A DNA stretch of 64,000 nt from PALSA-968 sp964387075 (lineage in GTDB: Bacteria; Bacteroidota; Bacteroidia; B-17B0; Aurantibacillaceae), in NCBI GenBank assembly GCA_964387075.1, contig CAYLVB010000012.1, forward strand, positions 62,001 to 126,000. The letters are read 5' to 3'. A model generated the notes under the pieces. That model saw only the letters and a list, made by a program, of their open reading frames with translations. It was not told the DNA's origin and made no database searches. Every line of letters starts with the position of its first letter. Position 1 is the stretch's first letter. Of the stretch, positions 43,032 through 51,893 are shown in pieces. A program made the position numbers and the translations under genes.

Positions 43032-45263
43032 ATGTCAGACACTATGCAGGAAACCCTTACCACCGTAGATACCGCCAAAAAACTGGGCCTTTTGCCCGAG
43101 GAGTTCGAGAAGATAAAACAGATCCTGGGCCGCGTGCCCAACTTTACCGAGCTGAGCATTTACTCGGTGATGTGGAGCGAGCATTGTTCTTATAAGAACT
43201 CAATAACTTGGCTTAAGACATTACCGAAAGACGGACCTCATATGCTTGCCAAAGCAGGCGAGGAGAACGCAGGTTTAGTTGATATTGGCGATGGCTTAGG
43301 CTGCGCTTTTAAAATTGAATCACACAACCACCCCAGCGCCATTGAGCCTTATCAAGGAGCGGCAACGGGCGTAGGCGGCATCAACAGAGATATTTTTACC
43401 ATGGGCGCACGTCCCATTGCGCAATTGAATTCTTTGCGTTTCGGCGATATTCATTCTAAGAAAACACAATGGCTGGTTAAGGGTGTTGTAAAAGGCATTG
43501 GCAATTACGGCAACGCGTTCGGTATCCCTACCGTGGGCGGAGAAGTTTTCTTCGACGAGTGCTATAACGTAAACCCGTTGGTGAACGCAATGAGCGCCGG
43601 CATCGTTAAAAAAGGAGAAACGGTTAGTGCCATTAGCAAAGGAGAGGGTAATCCTGTTTTCATTGTAGGCTCAGCAACCGGTAAGGACGGCATCCACGGA
43701 GCCACATTTGCCAGCGCCGATATTACCGAGAACAGCGCCGAAGATCTTCCGGCCGTACAGGTGGGCGATCCTTTCCAGGAAAAATTATTACTCGAAGCCA
43801 CTTTAGAAGTTATAAAAACCGGCGCCGTAGTAGGTATGCAGGATATGGGCGCGGCCGGTATCACTTGCTCCACATCCGAAATGAGCGCCAAGGGCGAACA
43901 CGGCATGGAAGTGTGGCTGCACAAAGTGCCCACCCGCCAGCAAGGCATGAAACCTTTCGAGATACTTCTTTCCGAATCACAAGAGCGCATGCTCGTGGTG
44001 GTGGAGAAAGGAAAAGAAGATGTAGTTAAAAAAGTATTTGACAAATGGGACCTGAACTGCGAACAAATAGGCGTAGTGACCAAAGGCGACCGTTTGAAAT
44101 ATTATATGTTTGATGAACTCGTTGCGGATGTTCCTGCTGATACACTTGTGTTGGGTGGTGGCGCTCCCGTTTACAAACGCGAGTACAAAGAGCCTGCCTA
44201 TTTTGCGGAGTCGCTGAAATTTAATATCGAAGATGTAAAAGAGCCTGCCGATTTCAAGCAGGTGATGGTGCATTTGATCTCTCACCCCAACATTGCCAGC
44301 AAACGCTGGGTGTATAACCAGTACGACAGCATGGTGGGTACTGTGAACCAAAGCACCAATAACCCCAGCGACGCGGCCATCGTGAACATCAAAGGAACCA
44401 ACAAAGCCATTGCGCTTACCGTAGATTGCAACGCACGTTACGTGAACGCGAATCCCGAAGTAGGTTGCGCCATTGCGGTATCAGAAGCTGCCCGTAACAT
44501 CGTTTGCAGCGGAGGAGAACCCAGCGCGATCACCAATTGTTTGAATTTCGGTAACCCATACAACCCCGAAGTATATTGGCAATTTGTTGGCGCCATCAAA
44601 GGCATGGGCGCGGCTTGCTTAAAATTTTCTACGCCCGTTACCGGCGGAAACGTGAGCTTCTACAACCAAAGTTCGTATGAAGGTCCCGTGTTCCCAACCC
44701 CAACCATTGGCATGCTGGGCATTTTAAATGACAAGAACACCCAAATGACCCTCGATTTTAAGAGCGACGGCGATTGTCTTTACCTGATCGGCGATTCGCA
44801 GAACGACATTGGAAGTTCAGAGTATGTTTACTCGTATCATAAAATAAAGAACACGCCGGCCCCTTATTTCAACCTCGATGAGGAATTTAATATGCAGGAA
44901 GTGGTGAAGAAACTGGTGGCAAGTAAACTGCTTGAGAGCGCCCACGACTGTAGCGATGGCGGCCTCTTCGTTGCCCTGGCGGAGTCTTCTTTTAACCGCG
45001 AGCTTGGTTTTGACATTGCCGTAGATAAAAAAGTGCGCAAAGACGCCTTCCTTTTTGGCGAGGCGCAGGGCAGGGTAGTGGTGAGCGTGAAAAAAGAGAA
45101 CGAGATAGCGATGGTAGGCCTGCTGAAAGAACATCACGTGGCCTTTACCAAACTCGGTTTCGTAAAAGGTAAAGAGTACAAGATAGATGGAGAGATGTGC
45201 GGCACTGTGGCGGAGTTCCGTAACTTGTACGATACTTCTATCGAGAAAATACTGAATGCCTAA
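43032..45263 (+). CDS. purL: Phosphoribosylformylglycinamidine synthase, PurL subunit
   Basis: The 743-residue protein matches the small PurL form, which works with PurS and PurQ, and not the roughly 1200-residue fused enzyme. Motifs include SVMWSEHCSYKNS (residues about 45-57), the substrate loop FKIESHNHPSAIEPYQGAATGVGGINRD (about 97-124) and MQDMGAAGITCSTSEM, with HDCSDGGLFVALAES near residue 638 in the second half. It converts FGAR, ATP and ammonia (from PurQ) to FGAM in the fourth step of purine synthesis. purS and purQ are not adjacent. Its stop overlaps by 8 nt the outermost start of the next gene. Confidence 0.97.
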   Translation: MSDTMQETLTTVDTAKKLGLLPEEFEKIKQILGRVPNFTELSIYSVMWSEHCSYKNSITWLKTLPKDGPHMLAKAGEENAGLVDIGDGLGCAFKIESHNHPSAIEPYQGAATGVGGINRDIFTMGARPIAQLNSLRFGDIHSKKTQWLVKGVVKGIGNYGNAFGIPTVGGEVFFDECYNVNPLVNAMSAGIVKKGETVSAISKGEGNPVFIVGSATGKDGIHGATFASADITENSAEDLPAVQVGDPFQEKLLLEATLEVIKTGAVVGMQDMGAAGITCSTSEMSAKGEHGMEVWLHKVPTRQQGMKPFEILLSESQERMLVVVEKGKEDVVKKVFDKWDLNCEQIGVVTKGDRLKYYMFDELVADVPADTLVLGGGAPVYKREYKEPAYFAESLKFNIEDVKEPADFKQVMVHLISHPNIASKRWVYNQYDSMVGTVNQSTNNPSDAAIVNIKGTNKAIALTVDCNARYVNANPEVGCAIAVSEAARNIVCSGGEPSAITNCLNFGNPYNPEVYWQFVGAIKGMGAACLKFSTPVTGGNVSFYNQSSYEGPVFPTPTIGMLGILNDKNTQMTLDFKSDGDCLYLIGDSQNDIGSSEYVYSYHKIKNTPAPYFNLDEEFNMQEVVKKLVASKLLESAHDCSDGGLFVALAESSFNRELGFDIAVDKKVRKDAFLFGEAQGRVVVSVKKENEIAMVGLLKEHHVAFTKLGFVKGKEYKIDGEMCGTVAEFRNLYDTSIEKILNA

Positions 45264-46032
45264 TACGCTTACATTTCTTAAGGCTGTTCTCTGCGCCCTT
45301 AGCGGGCTGTTTTCTTTGCGCCCTTTGCGGTTAAGGCTGTTCGCGGTACTCCTGCTTGTCAGTTCAGCGGTAGTGTCTCAAACTTCGCATGATCTTTATA
45401 GATCGGCACTTGCAAAGGACTCTGCAAAGGACTACGCCGGCGCTTTGGCCGACCTCGAAAAAGCCATGTCCATCAAAGAAGATGACAGCCTGCATGTATT
45501 GCACGCGAAAGTTGAAACGGAGACCAATCACTACAAAGAAGCCTATACCGAAGTAAATGAGGTTCTTCGTCACAACCGCAATTATTCAGAAGCCTACATG
45601 CTACGTGGTGTTCTGCGCGCGCGACAAGGCAATTACGAGGGAGCCATTCATGATTTTGATAAATGCATCAAGTTAGATCCCAAGCAAGCCAAAGCCTATT
45701 ACAACCGTGGCCTTGCCCATGCGTATATGGATGAAGTGAAGCAGGCCATTGCCGATTTTACCAAAGCTACGGAGCTGGATGAGAAATATTCCATCGCCTG
45801 GTTCCAGCGCGGGTACTGGAAAGAAGTAAGCGGCGACCTGGACGGCTCACTGGCCGATCTGAACAAAGCGAAAGAACTGAACCCCGAAGACAAGAACCTT
45901 TACGTATCACTGGCGGTCACACACTACCGCCTCAATAAGAAGAACGAGGCCTGCACGTATTTGAACGAGGCAAAGACCCGTGGCGCCGATAAAGCCGATG
46001 AACTTATTATGCTGATGTGTAATGAAAAATAA
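45256..46032 (+). CDS. TPR protein with a repeat-derived N-terminus
   Basis: The mature protein (from about residue 43, SHDLYRSALAKDSAKDYAGAL) is five TPRs over about 210 residues, e.g. RARQGNYEGAIHDFDKCIKLDPKQAKAYYNRGLAHAYMDEVKQAI. The first 28 residues come from a dispersed repeat of the CTTTGCGCCCTTTGCGGTT kind. The signal peptide LRLFAVLLLVSSAVVSQ begins after it, and TTG codons at 45316 or 45325 are better starts than the ATG at 45256. The product is likely periplasmic. The next gene starts 11 nt before its stop, so this is the head of a three-gene run with the SprB/CHU_C and PorP/SprF genes. Confidence 0.75.
   Translation: MPNTLTFLKAVLCALSGLFSLRPLRLRLFAVLLLVSSAVVSQTSHDLYRSALAKDSAKDYAGALADLEKAMSIKEDDSLHVLHAKVETETNHYKEAYTEVNEVLRHNRNYSEAYMLRGVLRARQGNYEGAIHDFDKCIKLDPKQAKAYYNRGLAHAYMDEVKQAIADFTKATELDEKYSIAWFQRGYWKEVSGDLDGSLADLNKAKELNPEDKNLYVSLAVTHYRLNKKNEACTYLNEAKTRGADKADELIMLMCNEK
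45282..45334 (+). repeat. Dispersed TTTGCG-type repeat at the gene start
   Basis: Two related words, TCTGCGCCCTTAGCGGG and TTTGCGCCCTTTGCGGTTAA, lie 29 bp apart. Such 'CTTTGCGTCCTTTGCGGTT' sequences are familiar intergenic repeats in several bacterial phyla. Confidence 0.6.
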
Positions 46033-46591
46033 AAGAATTTACATATCGCTTTTTGTGTTGCTTTTTTGCGGAGTATTTGCTTTTGCGCAGCCCACTTTTA
46101 CGATCACGCTCACACTTTACCCGATCGATTGCGATCTTTCCGCAGCCAGTGTCAGAGCCACGGGAGGAACTCCTCCTTATCAATATACCTGGAGTCACGG
46201 TGCCACCGGCGATACCCTTTCCAGCGTGCCCGAAGGCGGCTACTGGGTGAAAGTGACCGACAGCTCGCAACCTTCTAAAGATAGCCTCATCGAGTTTTAT
46301 GTAGACAAGAAGGTCTGCAAAGTGGGATTCGATAATCGCTTTACGCCCAATGGAGATGGAATAAACGATGTATGGAGTGCGAACGCCGTGATCAGGGAAT
46401 ATCCCAACTTCTTGTTGCAGGTCTTTGATCGTTGGGGACAACTAGTGCACCAGCAAAGAGATAAGTACGAACCCTGGGATGGAACTCATTTAGGTATCAA
46501 AGTAGCTGAGGCAACGTATTACTACATTTTCTTCTACAAAGAGGGCGACAATAAAAAGATAGAAAAAGGCAACGTAACCATCATCCGGTGA
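46022..46591 (+). CDS. Short SprB-repeat protein with T9SS type B (CHU_C) domain
   Basis: The 189-residue protein has a signal peptide (IYISLFVLLFCGVFAFAQ) and one SprB-type repeat (ASVRATGGTPPYQYTWSHGATGDTLSSVPEGGYWVKVTD, residues about 45-85). The CHU_C sorting domain starts with DNRFTPNGDGINDVW and ends GNVTIIR (residues about 105-189). It is a minimal cargo of the type normally seen on gliding adhesins such as SprB. It precedes a PorP/SprF gene by a four-base GTGA overlap, as in SprF-partnered cargo operons. Confidence 0.88.
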   Translation: MKNKRIYISLFVLLFCGVFAFAQPTFTITLTLYPIDCDLSAASVRATGGTPPYQYTWSHGATGDTLSSVPEGGYWVKVTDSSQPSKDSLIEFYVDKKVCKVGFDNRFTPNGDGINDVWSANAVIREYPNFLLQVFDRWGQLVHQQRDKYEPWDGTHLGIKVAEATYYYIFFYKEGDNKKIEKGNVTIIR

Positions 46592-47556
46592 GAAAGCAGT
46601 TCTACATAGTGTTTTTATTTTTGTGCATGCCCGGGCTTTCTTCGTTCGCGCAGCAAACACCTTCTTTCTCGCAATTCGTCATGAACCAGTACGCGCTGAA
46701 CCCGGCCGTGGCGGGAACCAATATTGGTTTTGAAGCTACCGCGGGCACACGTTTGCAATGGTTGGGTATGCCCAATGCTCCGGCCACCAATTTCGGTAGC
46801 TTTACGTATGGCTGGAGGAAGAATTTCTCTTATCGCGGTCATCACGGTGTTGGTTTTTACGCCGAGGACGACAGGCAGGGCATGTTTTCTTCCAAGGCGA
46901 GCTATGTTTCTTACGCGTACCATATTCGCATTTTCACCGGGCTTAACATTGGGGCGGGTATTTTTGCAGGCGTTAGACGTTTCGCGCTGAACCAGCTCAT
47001 GTTCGACCGCAACGATCCGGCCCTGGATTTTACCAAGTCTTTTGGCTATTTATACCCCGATGTCATTCCCGGCATACGCATCTACACCAAAAAACTGTAT
47101 TGCGATATCAGCGTGCGCCAGGTCTATGCCAATAAGATCAGCCAAGGGAATTTCCAGATAGGAACCCGGGGCTCAAGGCTCGATCCAACCCTCATCTTTT
47201 CGGTGAAGCGTAAATTCACTTTAGGGAATAACGACTGGTCGCTTGTGCCGGCCGCCATGATGCAATATGCTTTCCGCGAGCTGCCTTATGTGCAGGCCAA
47301 CTGCATTCTGTTCTATCATAAAAAAATAGGGGTGGGCGCTTCCATGCGCGGCACTTCCTTCGCTTCAGCCATGCTGCAGGTAAAAATAGTAAAGAACGTA
47401 ATCATGGGCGTGGCCTACGATTATCCTACCAATCGCCTGCGCGCGGCAGGGGCAAACACCTTCGAGATCATCTTCCACTTAACACCCGGGGGAAGTGACG
47501 ATACCGAGAACCGGCCCCGGATTAACGTAGCCCAGTGCCCCGATTTTGATTTTTAG
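46588..47556 (+). CDS. PorP/SprF-family type IX secretion membrane protein (partner of the SprB/CHU_C protein)
   Basis: The GTG at 46588 opens MRKQFYIVFLFLCMPGLSSFAQ, then TPSFSQFVMNQYALNPAVAGTN, the signature PorP/SprF opening. The rest (322 residues) is a beta-barrel with NYxSR-like turns. It should insert in the outer membrane and help export or tether the preceding CHU_C protein. The GTGA overlap with the 46022 gene implies translational coupling. A second PorP/SprF, at 25319, shares the family but is in a different operon. Confidence 0.9.
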   Translation: MRKQFYIVFLFLCMPGLSSFAQQTPSFSQFVMNQYALNPAVAGTNIGFEATAGTRLQWLGMPNAPATNFGSFTYGWRKNFSYRGHHGVGFYAEDDRQGMFSSKASYVSYAYHIRIFTGLNIGAGIFAGVRRFALNQLMFDRNDPALDFTKSFGYLYPDVIPGIRIYTKKLYCDISVRQVYANKISQGNFQIGTRGSRLDPTLIFSVKRKFTLGNNDWSLVPAAMMQYAFRELPYVQANCILFYHKKIGVGASMRGTSFASAMLQVKIVKNVIMGVAYDYPTNRLRAAGANTFEIIFHLTPGGSDDTENRPRINVAQCPDFDF

Positions 47557-47577
47557 CCAAAAAAAGCGTAACTTTAC

Positions 47578-47650
47578 CTGTCCGCCGGTAAGTTGGTAAA
47601 TAAATTAAAGACAGGCGGGCGTTAAACCTTTGTCCTTTAGGGGCATCAAA
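47578..47650. repeat. Intergenic inverted repeat before the lipoprotein gene
   Basis: CCTGTCCGCCGG at about 47578-47589 and GACAGGCGGGCG at about 47610-47621 are imperfect inverted copies, and CCTTTG...CAAAGG (about 47628-47652) forms a smaller stem. This looks like a small dispersed element placed between genes. A TAACTTTA at about 47570 resembles a -7 box but is weak. Confidence 0.4.
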
Positions 47651-47669
47651 GGCTTAAAATAGAGCAAAA

Positions 47670-48581
47670 ATGATGAAGAAATTCCTTAATATGGCCACTG
47701 CGACAGTTGTTTGCACCGGCCTTTTGTTTACCTCCTGCAAAAAGAAGGAAGTAGAGGATAATGATACGGCCGGCGGCGGATACCAGGCCCTGGGCGAGAC
47801 CCACTCGAACGACATTACCAATATAGGGACGCAAGCCTCCTACAACAACATGAGTACCTATAAGCTCGGAGAGGATAACGCGATCTATTCTACCTGCGCC
47901 ACCATTGATCTTGACACCCTGATCAATACAGACGCGGATACCATGACCGTTGATTTCGGTTCGGGCTGCCTGGGTGGCGATGGCCGCACCCGCAAAGGCG
48001 TTCTGCGGTTCATCTATTCGGCAGGGAAGCGTTATCGCGATTCGGCCTGCGTGATCAATGTTTCTACACCCGGCAATACCTATTACGTGTTAACGCCCAA
48101 TGGTTCGGGTTTTGTTACGGATCACGTGATCGTGAACAGCAAGACCATTACGAACAATGGACATAGCCTGACCAACGGATACCTTACCTGGACAATAACA
48201 AGCGATATGAAAGTGGACCGCGATAACGGGAACAGTGTTTCATGGACCTCTAGCAAAACAAAAGTGCTGATAGCCGGCGAGAAACCCAACAACCTGCCGA
48301 TAGACTGGCCAAATGCAAAAGTGGCAATTTATGGCTCTGCCAGCGGTTCTTATACCAAAGCGGGCAACGCGGCCGAGAGTTTCAGCATGAGCGTGCAGCA
48401 GGCTAAATGGCTGGTGCGTGATTTTAAGTGCAGCGGCGCGCGTCGTTTCTTTGTACAAGGTGAGCTTGAGTTCACTCCCGGAAACAAGCCAACCCGTTAT
48501 GTGAACTTCGGAAGCGGCAACTGCGATAATACCGCCACGGTTACTATCAACGGTAACGTTTACAATATTACTTTACACTAA
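47670..48581 (+). CDS. Putative lipoprotein of unknown function
   Basis: The 303-residue protein has a lipobox (GLLFTSC, cysteine at about residue 23) followed by KKKEVEDND, a charged linker of the kind used for surface or periplasmic lipoproteins in this phylum. The remaining 270 residues are beta-rich, with repeated T/S/N-rich strands (DTLINTDADTMTVDFGSGCLGGDGRTRKG, SVSWTSSKTKVLIAGEK) and a closing NCDNTATVTINGNVYNI. No domain is recognised. It is followed by a strong terminator, so it is a single-gene unit. Confidence 0.8.
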   Translation: MMKKFLNMATATVVCTGLLFTSCKKKEVEDNDTAGGGYQALGETHSNDITNIGTQASYNNMSTYKLGEDNAIYSTCATIDLDTLINTDADTMTVDFGSGCLGGDGRTRKGVLRFIYSAGKRYRDSACVINVSTPGNTYYVLTPNGSGFVTDHVIVNSKTITNNGHSLTNGYLTWTITSDMKVDRDNGNSVSWTSSKTKVLIAGEKPNNLPIDWPNAKVAIYGSASGSYTKAGNAAESFSMSVQQAKWLVRDFKCSGARRFFVQGELEFTPGNKPTRYVNFGSGNCDNTATVTINGNVYNITLH

Positions 48582-48600
48582 GCAAACCTTTTAATATAAG

Positions 48601-48632
48601 AACCCTTCCGGCCAAACTGGTAGGGTTTTTTA
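48601..48632 (+). terminator. Rho-independent terminator after the lipoprotein gene
   Basis: AACCCT pairs with AGGGTT, with CCGG/CTGG extending the stem inside, followed by a T-run (TTTTTTATTTG). It starts about 20 nt after the stop codon. Confidence 0.8.
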
Positions 48633-48721
48633 TTTGAACCGGTTTGGAATTGTTTTTTGACTTTGTGCCGATTTAAAAGTCGCTATGGACGATTGGCGGA
48701 AAGAACGGCATTTTGCGGGTG

Positions 48722-48729
48722 TAACTTTG
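48722..48729 (+). promoter_or_regulatory. Candidate -7 box TAACTTTG for the T9SS cargo gene
   Basis: TAACTTTG fits TAnnTTTG and lies 13 nt before the ATG at 48742. A good -33 match at 19-20 nt is not visible; TTG lies 26 nt upstream. Confidence 0.4.
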
Positions 48730-48741
48730 TAAAAAAAGGGG

Positions 48742-50310
48742 ATGAAAAAAATTCTATTCTTTTTATGTAACCTTCCTTCCTTCTTTCTTTTCTCCCAGCA
48801 ATGGGATTGGGCAGTAACGGCAGATTCGGCTTACGGGAACCAGGCAACACGAATGATCTGCCGGAACAGTACTGCTATTTTTGCCCTGATCACGCAGGAG
48901 GGGCCCTCGGTCATTTACGGTACACATCTCGATTCGGGCTGTGTGGTTGTAAGAACAAGCTCTGCGGGGCAAATAACCTGGGCAAAATGGCTGCCCGGCA
49001 ATATTCGCGGCATCTACGCCCAAAATAACGGCGACAGTTATTTTATCGGCAATTTTAAAGGAACATTGAACTTTGGCGGAACTACTTTTAATTCGTACGG
49101 AGGCAGTGATGTTCTTTATGGTAAACTGGATGGAGCCGGGAATGTACTCTGGATCAAGAGCGGGGGAAGTCTTAACGACGATGTGGGCAACTGCATACGC
49201 AGCGACGCACAGGGAAACATTTTTCTGGGCGGGCAGATCAAAGATGATTTTATGATCGACAACCAATCCACCAGCGGGTACACCGGGGCCAACACGTATC
49301 TTATCCGCTGTGATCAGTACGGGAATTATCTTGAATCTGTAGAAGACAGTATAGGGATATTGCACAACGGGCAGAAGTTTGATGTAGATATTAACGACGT
49401 AATTTTTATGTCCTGCCAATACAGTACGTATCCTTGTCCTTATCACTGTTCAGGTTACGATATACTGCGCGTTGACCCTCAAACCTATACCGTCACTCCG
49501 CAATCCGCCCTGGGCTCTTATGAATATTTGCATAGCTGGGCGGTGAACGATGATCAAACTGTTACAGCGAATTACAGTACAGGTTCACATTACATGACCA
49601 CCTATGGTATTTTCCGGGTGGTGGGGAACACGTATCCGCATACTTTCAGGAAAGGCCTGGGAAACGGGTATGATGGCCAATGGACGCCTTGTCTTGCCAA
49701 AGGCATTGACAAAGAAATAATTGTTGGTGGTGATTTCAACCGCGGATGGTCAGGTAATATCGATACGATCTGGTATGATAGTTTTTTTGCTGAAGCGGAT
49801 ACCCTGAACAATATTATGGTTGGAGCGATCGATACATCCAATTTATTTACCTGGCTTTTGCGTTCGGAAGGAAAAGGATACAACAAAACAAATAGCCTCT
49901 TGTCTGACCGGGCGGGACATTTTTATATAGCGGGGACTTACAACACGAACCATTACTTCATGTATGATACTGTGCCAGACCCGATCACATTCGGAAATAT
50001 AGTTCTGAACGCGGAAAATGTTTTCACGAAATTTTTCCTTGCAGGGGGAACAACCGGAGCCGCGATCTCAGTAAATTCTTTTGAAGAGCCGGTTACCTCG
50101 ATCTTTCCGAACCCATGCACGGGAAAATTGTACTGTACTTCAACTATAGAAGCAGGTAACTGCCAAATATTTGATCTGACAGGGCAACCCGTAGCAGCAA
50201 GAATACGCGGAAAAGAGATCGACCTCAGTGCGCAGCCCGACGGAATCTATTTTGTCTGTGTGAAACTGGAACAGAGGTCGCTCGTTAAAAAGATCGTATT
50301 AAGCCGGTAA
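48742..50310 (+). CDS. T9SS type A cargo protein with SBBP-like repeats
   Basis: The 522-residue protein has a signal peptide (ILFFLCNLPSFFLFSQ), then several SBBP/propeller-like strands (GKLDGAGNVLWIKSGGSLNDDVGNCIRSD) and a middle region without clear repeats. It ends with a type A sorting domain (SIFPNPCTGKLYCTST...VCVKLEQRSLVKKIVLSR, about residues 450-522). The final basic tail is typical of T9SS signals. It is one of five T9SS cargo genes seen in the window, and was read from its own promoter after a terminator. It runs end to end with the convergent DUF4197 gene. Confidence 0.85.
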   Translation: MKKILFFLCNLPSFFLFSQQWDWAVTADSAYGNQATRMICRNSTAIFALITQEGPSVIYGTHLDSGCVVVRTSSAGQITWAKWLPGNIRGIYAQNNGDSYFIGNFKGTLNFGGTTFNSYGGSDVLYGKLDGAGNVLWIKSGGSLNDDVGNCIRSDAQGNIFLGGQIKDDFMIDNQSTSGYTGANTYLIRCDQYGNYLESVEDSIGILHNGQKFDVDINDVIFMSCQYSTYPCPYHCSGYDILRVDPQTYTVTPQSALGSYEYLHSWAVNDDQTVTANYSTGSHYMTTYGIFRVVGNTYPHTFRKGLGNGYDGQWTPCLAKGIDKEIIVGGDFNRGWSGNIDTIWYDSFFAEADTLNNIMVGAIDTSNLFTWLLRSEGKGYNKTNSLLSDRAGHFYIAGTYNTNHYFMYDTVPDPITFGNIVLNAENVFTKFFLAGGTTGAAISVNSFEEPVTSIFPNPCTGKLYCTSTIEAGNCQIFDLTGQPVAARIRGKEIDLSAQPDGIYFVCVKLEQRSLVKKIVLSR

Positions 50311-51108
50311 TTATTTTCCTTTCTCAGAGTCTGCCCAGCCGAAAACTTTTTTAAGGATGTCGTTCACGCGGGCCATGGGGTCTTTGCGGATCTTGGCCTC
50401 CTCATCGGCAACTAACAGGAATAAACCGTAGATCGCTTTTTTAGTCACGTAATCATCAAGATCTGGGTTTTGCTTTTTAACACCGGGTATCTTGTTGTAT
50501 TTTTTAACCAGCGGGTTCCAGTAATCGGTCACCTTTACTTTGCTGATGGCTTCTTTTACAATAGGCTTATACTGCGTGTACAATTCCGGGCTGGTAGAAG
50601 TTTTTAAGTAGGAGGTGGCGGCGGTATCGGCTCCCTTCAGGATCTTCATTCCATCGCTCACGGTCATGCCTTTAATTGCGGCCAGGAACACCGGAGCGGC
50701 GGTTTTGGCGGCCTCTTCGGCGGCGCGGTTCAGTGAAGTTTCGAACTCATCCACTTTCTTCTGCATCCCCAGTTTCACCAATTTCTTTTTCATCTCCGTT
50801 GCTTCCGGAGGGAAGGGGATGAAAAGGCGAGGGTTCTTCAGGTAGCCATCCACTTTAGAGGTGGCGGCGGTGGAATTATTTGAACCGGTGTTGAGGGCTT
50901 CCTTTAAACCCGCGATGATCTCTTCGTTGGTAGGCGCTTTTATTCCGCCGCCATTCAACGCGCCCTCACCGGCTTTTTTAATGTCCTCTACAGCTTTGCC
51001 CGGGTCTTTTTTAATCTCGTCCTTGGCTTTGTCCCACATCCCGCCCAAACCCTGGGCCTGGGTACCCAGATAAGCGGTACCAAGCAGTATCAAAAAAAGT
51101 TTCTTCAT
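50311..51108 (-). CDS. DUF4197 family protein
   Basis: The start at ATG 51106-51108 (MKKLFLILLGTAYLGTQAQ) gives a signal peptide; the frame opens ten codons earlier. The helical mature domain (about 240 residues) includes NEEIIAGLKEALNTGSNNS and MTVSDGMKILKGADTAATSYLKTSTS, both characteristic of DUF4197. The function of the family is unknown; members are small periplasmic proteins widely found in Proteobacteria and Bacteroidota. The stop directly abuts that of the convergent T9SS gene. No partner gene is adjacent. Confidence 0.88.
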   Translation of the reverse strand: MKKLFLILLGTAYLGTQAQGLGGMWDKAKDEIKKDPGKAVEDIKKAGEGALNGGGIKAPTNEEIIAGLKEALNTGSNNSTAATSKVDGYLKNPRLFIPFPPEATEMKKKLVKLGMQKKVDEFETSLNRAAEEAAKTAAPVFLAAIKGMTVSDGMKILKGADTAATSYLKTSTSPELYTQYKPIVKEAISKVKVTDYWNPLVKKYNKIPGVKKQNPDLDDYVTKKAIYGLFLLVADEEAKIRKDPMARVNDILKKVFGWADSEKGK

Positions 51109-51427
51109 AAGTATATTTTTGTGTGTTTTGTTTTGCAAATGTCGTGCCGAAGCAGGAACGAAGATACAAATTCGGCGTAACCTGATAAAGAGGAGCGCAT
51201 CGGTATTTTACAATAAGAATTTGCAAGCAGGTAACTAGCTGGGTAGTAGTAAATTCTAGGACGCCGAACGATCTTGCCAGAATAAAAGCCACAGAACGGA
51301 TAATAAGAACTATGTTTGCCACGGATTGGTTCAATATATGCCTGCGGACCATGGCAAACCCGCGCAATATTCAACATCTCCAGAAGCTTTCTCCGATACT
51401 ATTTTGTAACCCTGTTAATTTATTCGG

Positions 51428-51889
51428 ATGACTTCCAAAGCAATTAAACCGATCCATATTTTACTTGCAGACGACGATAAGGATGACGGCTATTTTTTTA
51501 TTAAGGCGCTGGAGGAGATACAGTTCGACACCAGGCCGATGATCGTAGAGGACGGAGAAAAGCTGATGAACTATCTGAAAAGACCGGGCTGTAAACTGCC
51601 GGATGTGCTCTTTCTTGACCTGAATATGCCCCGCAAGAACGGAATGGAATGTCTACTGGAGATTAAGGCACACACGGATCTAAAAGATCTTCCCGTGATC
51701 ATATACTCAACCTCCCTGCACGAGGATGTGGCTGACCTCTTGTATAAGAACGGTGCGCATTATTATGTTCGTAAGACCGACCATAGCGAGTTGAAAAAGA
51801 TACTGCGCCATATATTCGGCCTCATGGCGGAAGGCAGGTTCAATAGGCCTTTAAGAAATAAATTCATAGCCAACCTGGTGGAGGTATGA
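51428..51889 (+). CDS. CheY-like response regulator (stand-alone receiver)
   Basis: The 153-residue single-domain receiver has ILLADDDKDDGYFF (acidic pair near residues 15-17), the phosphoacceptor aspartate in DVLFLDLNMPRKNGM (about residue 65), a T/S in PVIIYSTSL and a lysine in YVRKTD. It carries no output domain, so it is a phosphorelay intermediate or diffusible effector. It lies 4 nt before the CheB-type hybrid gene and almost certainly worked with it. Its partner kinase is now broken (see 51894 and 55484), so its phosphate input may come from elsewhere. Confidence 0.92.
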   Translation: MTSKAIKPIHILLADDDKDDGYFFIKALEEIQFDTRPMIVEDGEKLMNYLKRPGCKLPDVLFLDLNMPRKNGMECLLEIKAHTDLKDLPVIIYSTSLHEDVADLLYKNGAHYYVRKTDHSELKKILRHIFGLMAEGRFNRPLRNKFIANLVEV

Positions 51890-51893
51890 TCTA

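Noticed and set aside
51105..51377. Minus-strand frame of 90 codons between DUF4197 and the receiver
   Set aside because: It has no homology signal or ribosome site and overlaps the DUF4197 gene start; no gene is called in this 319-bp gap.
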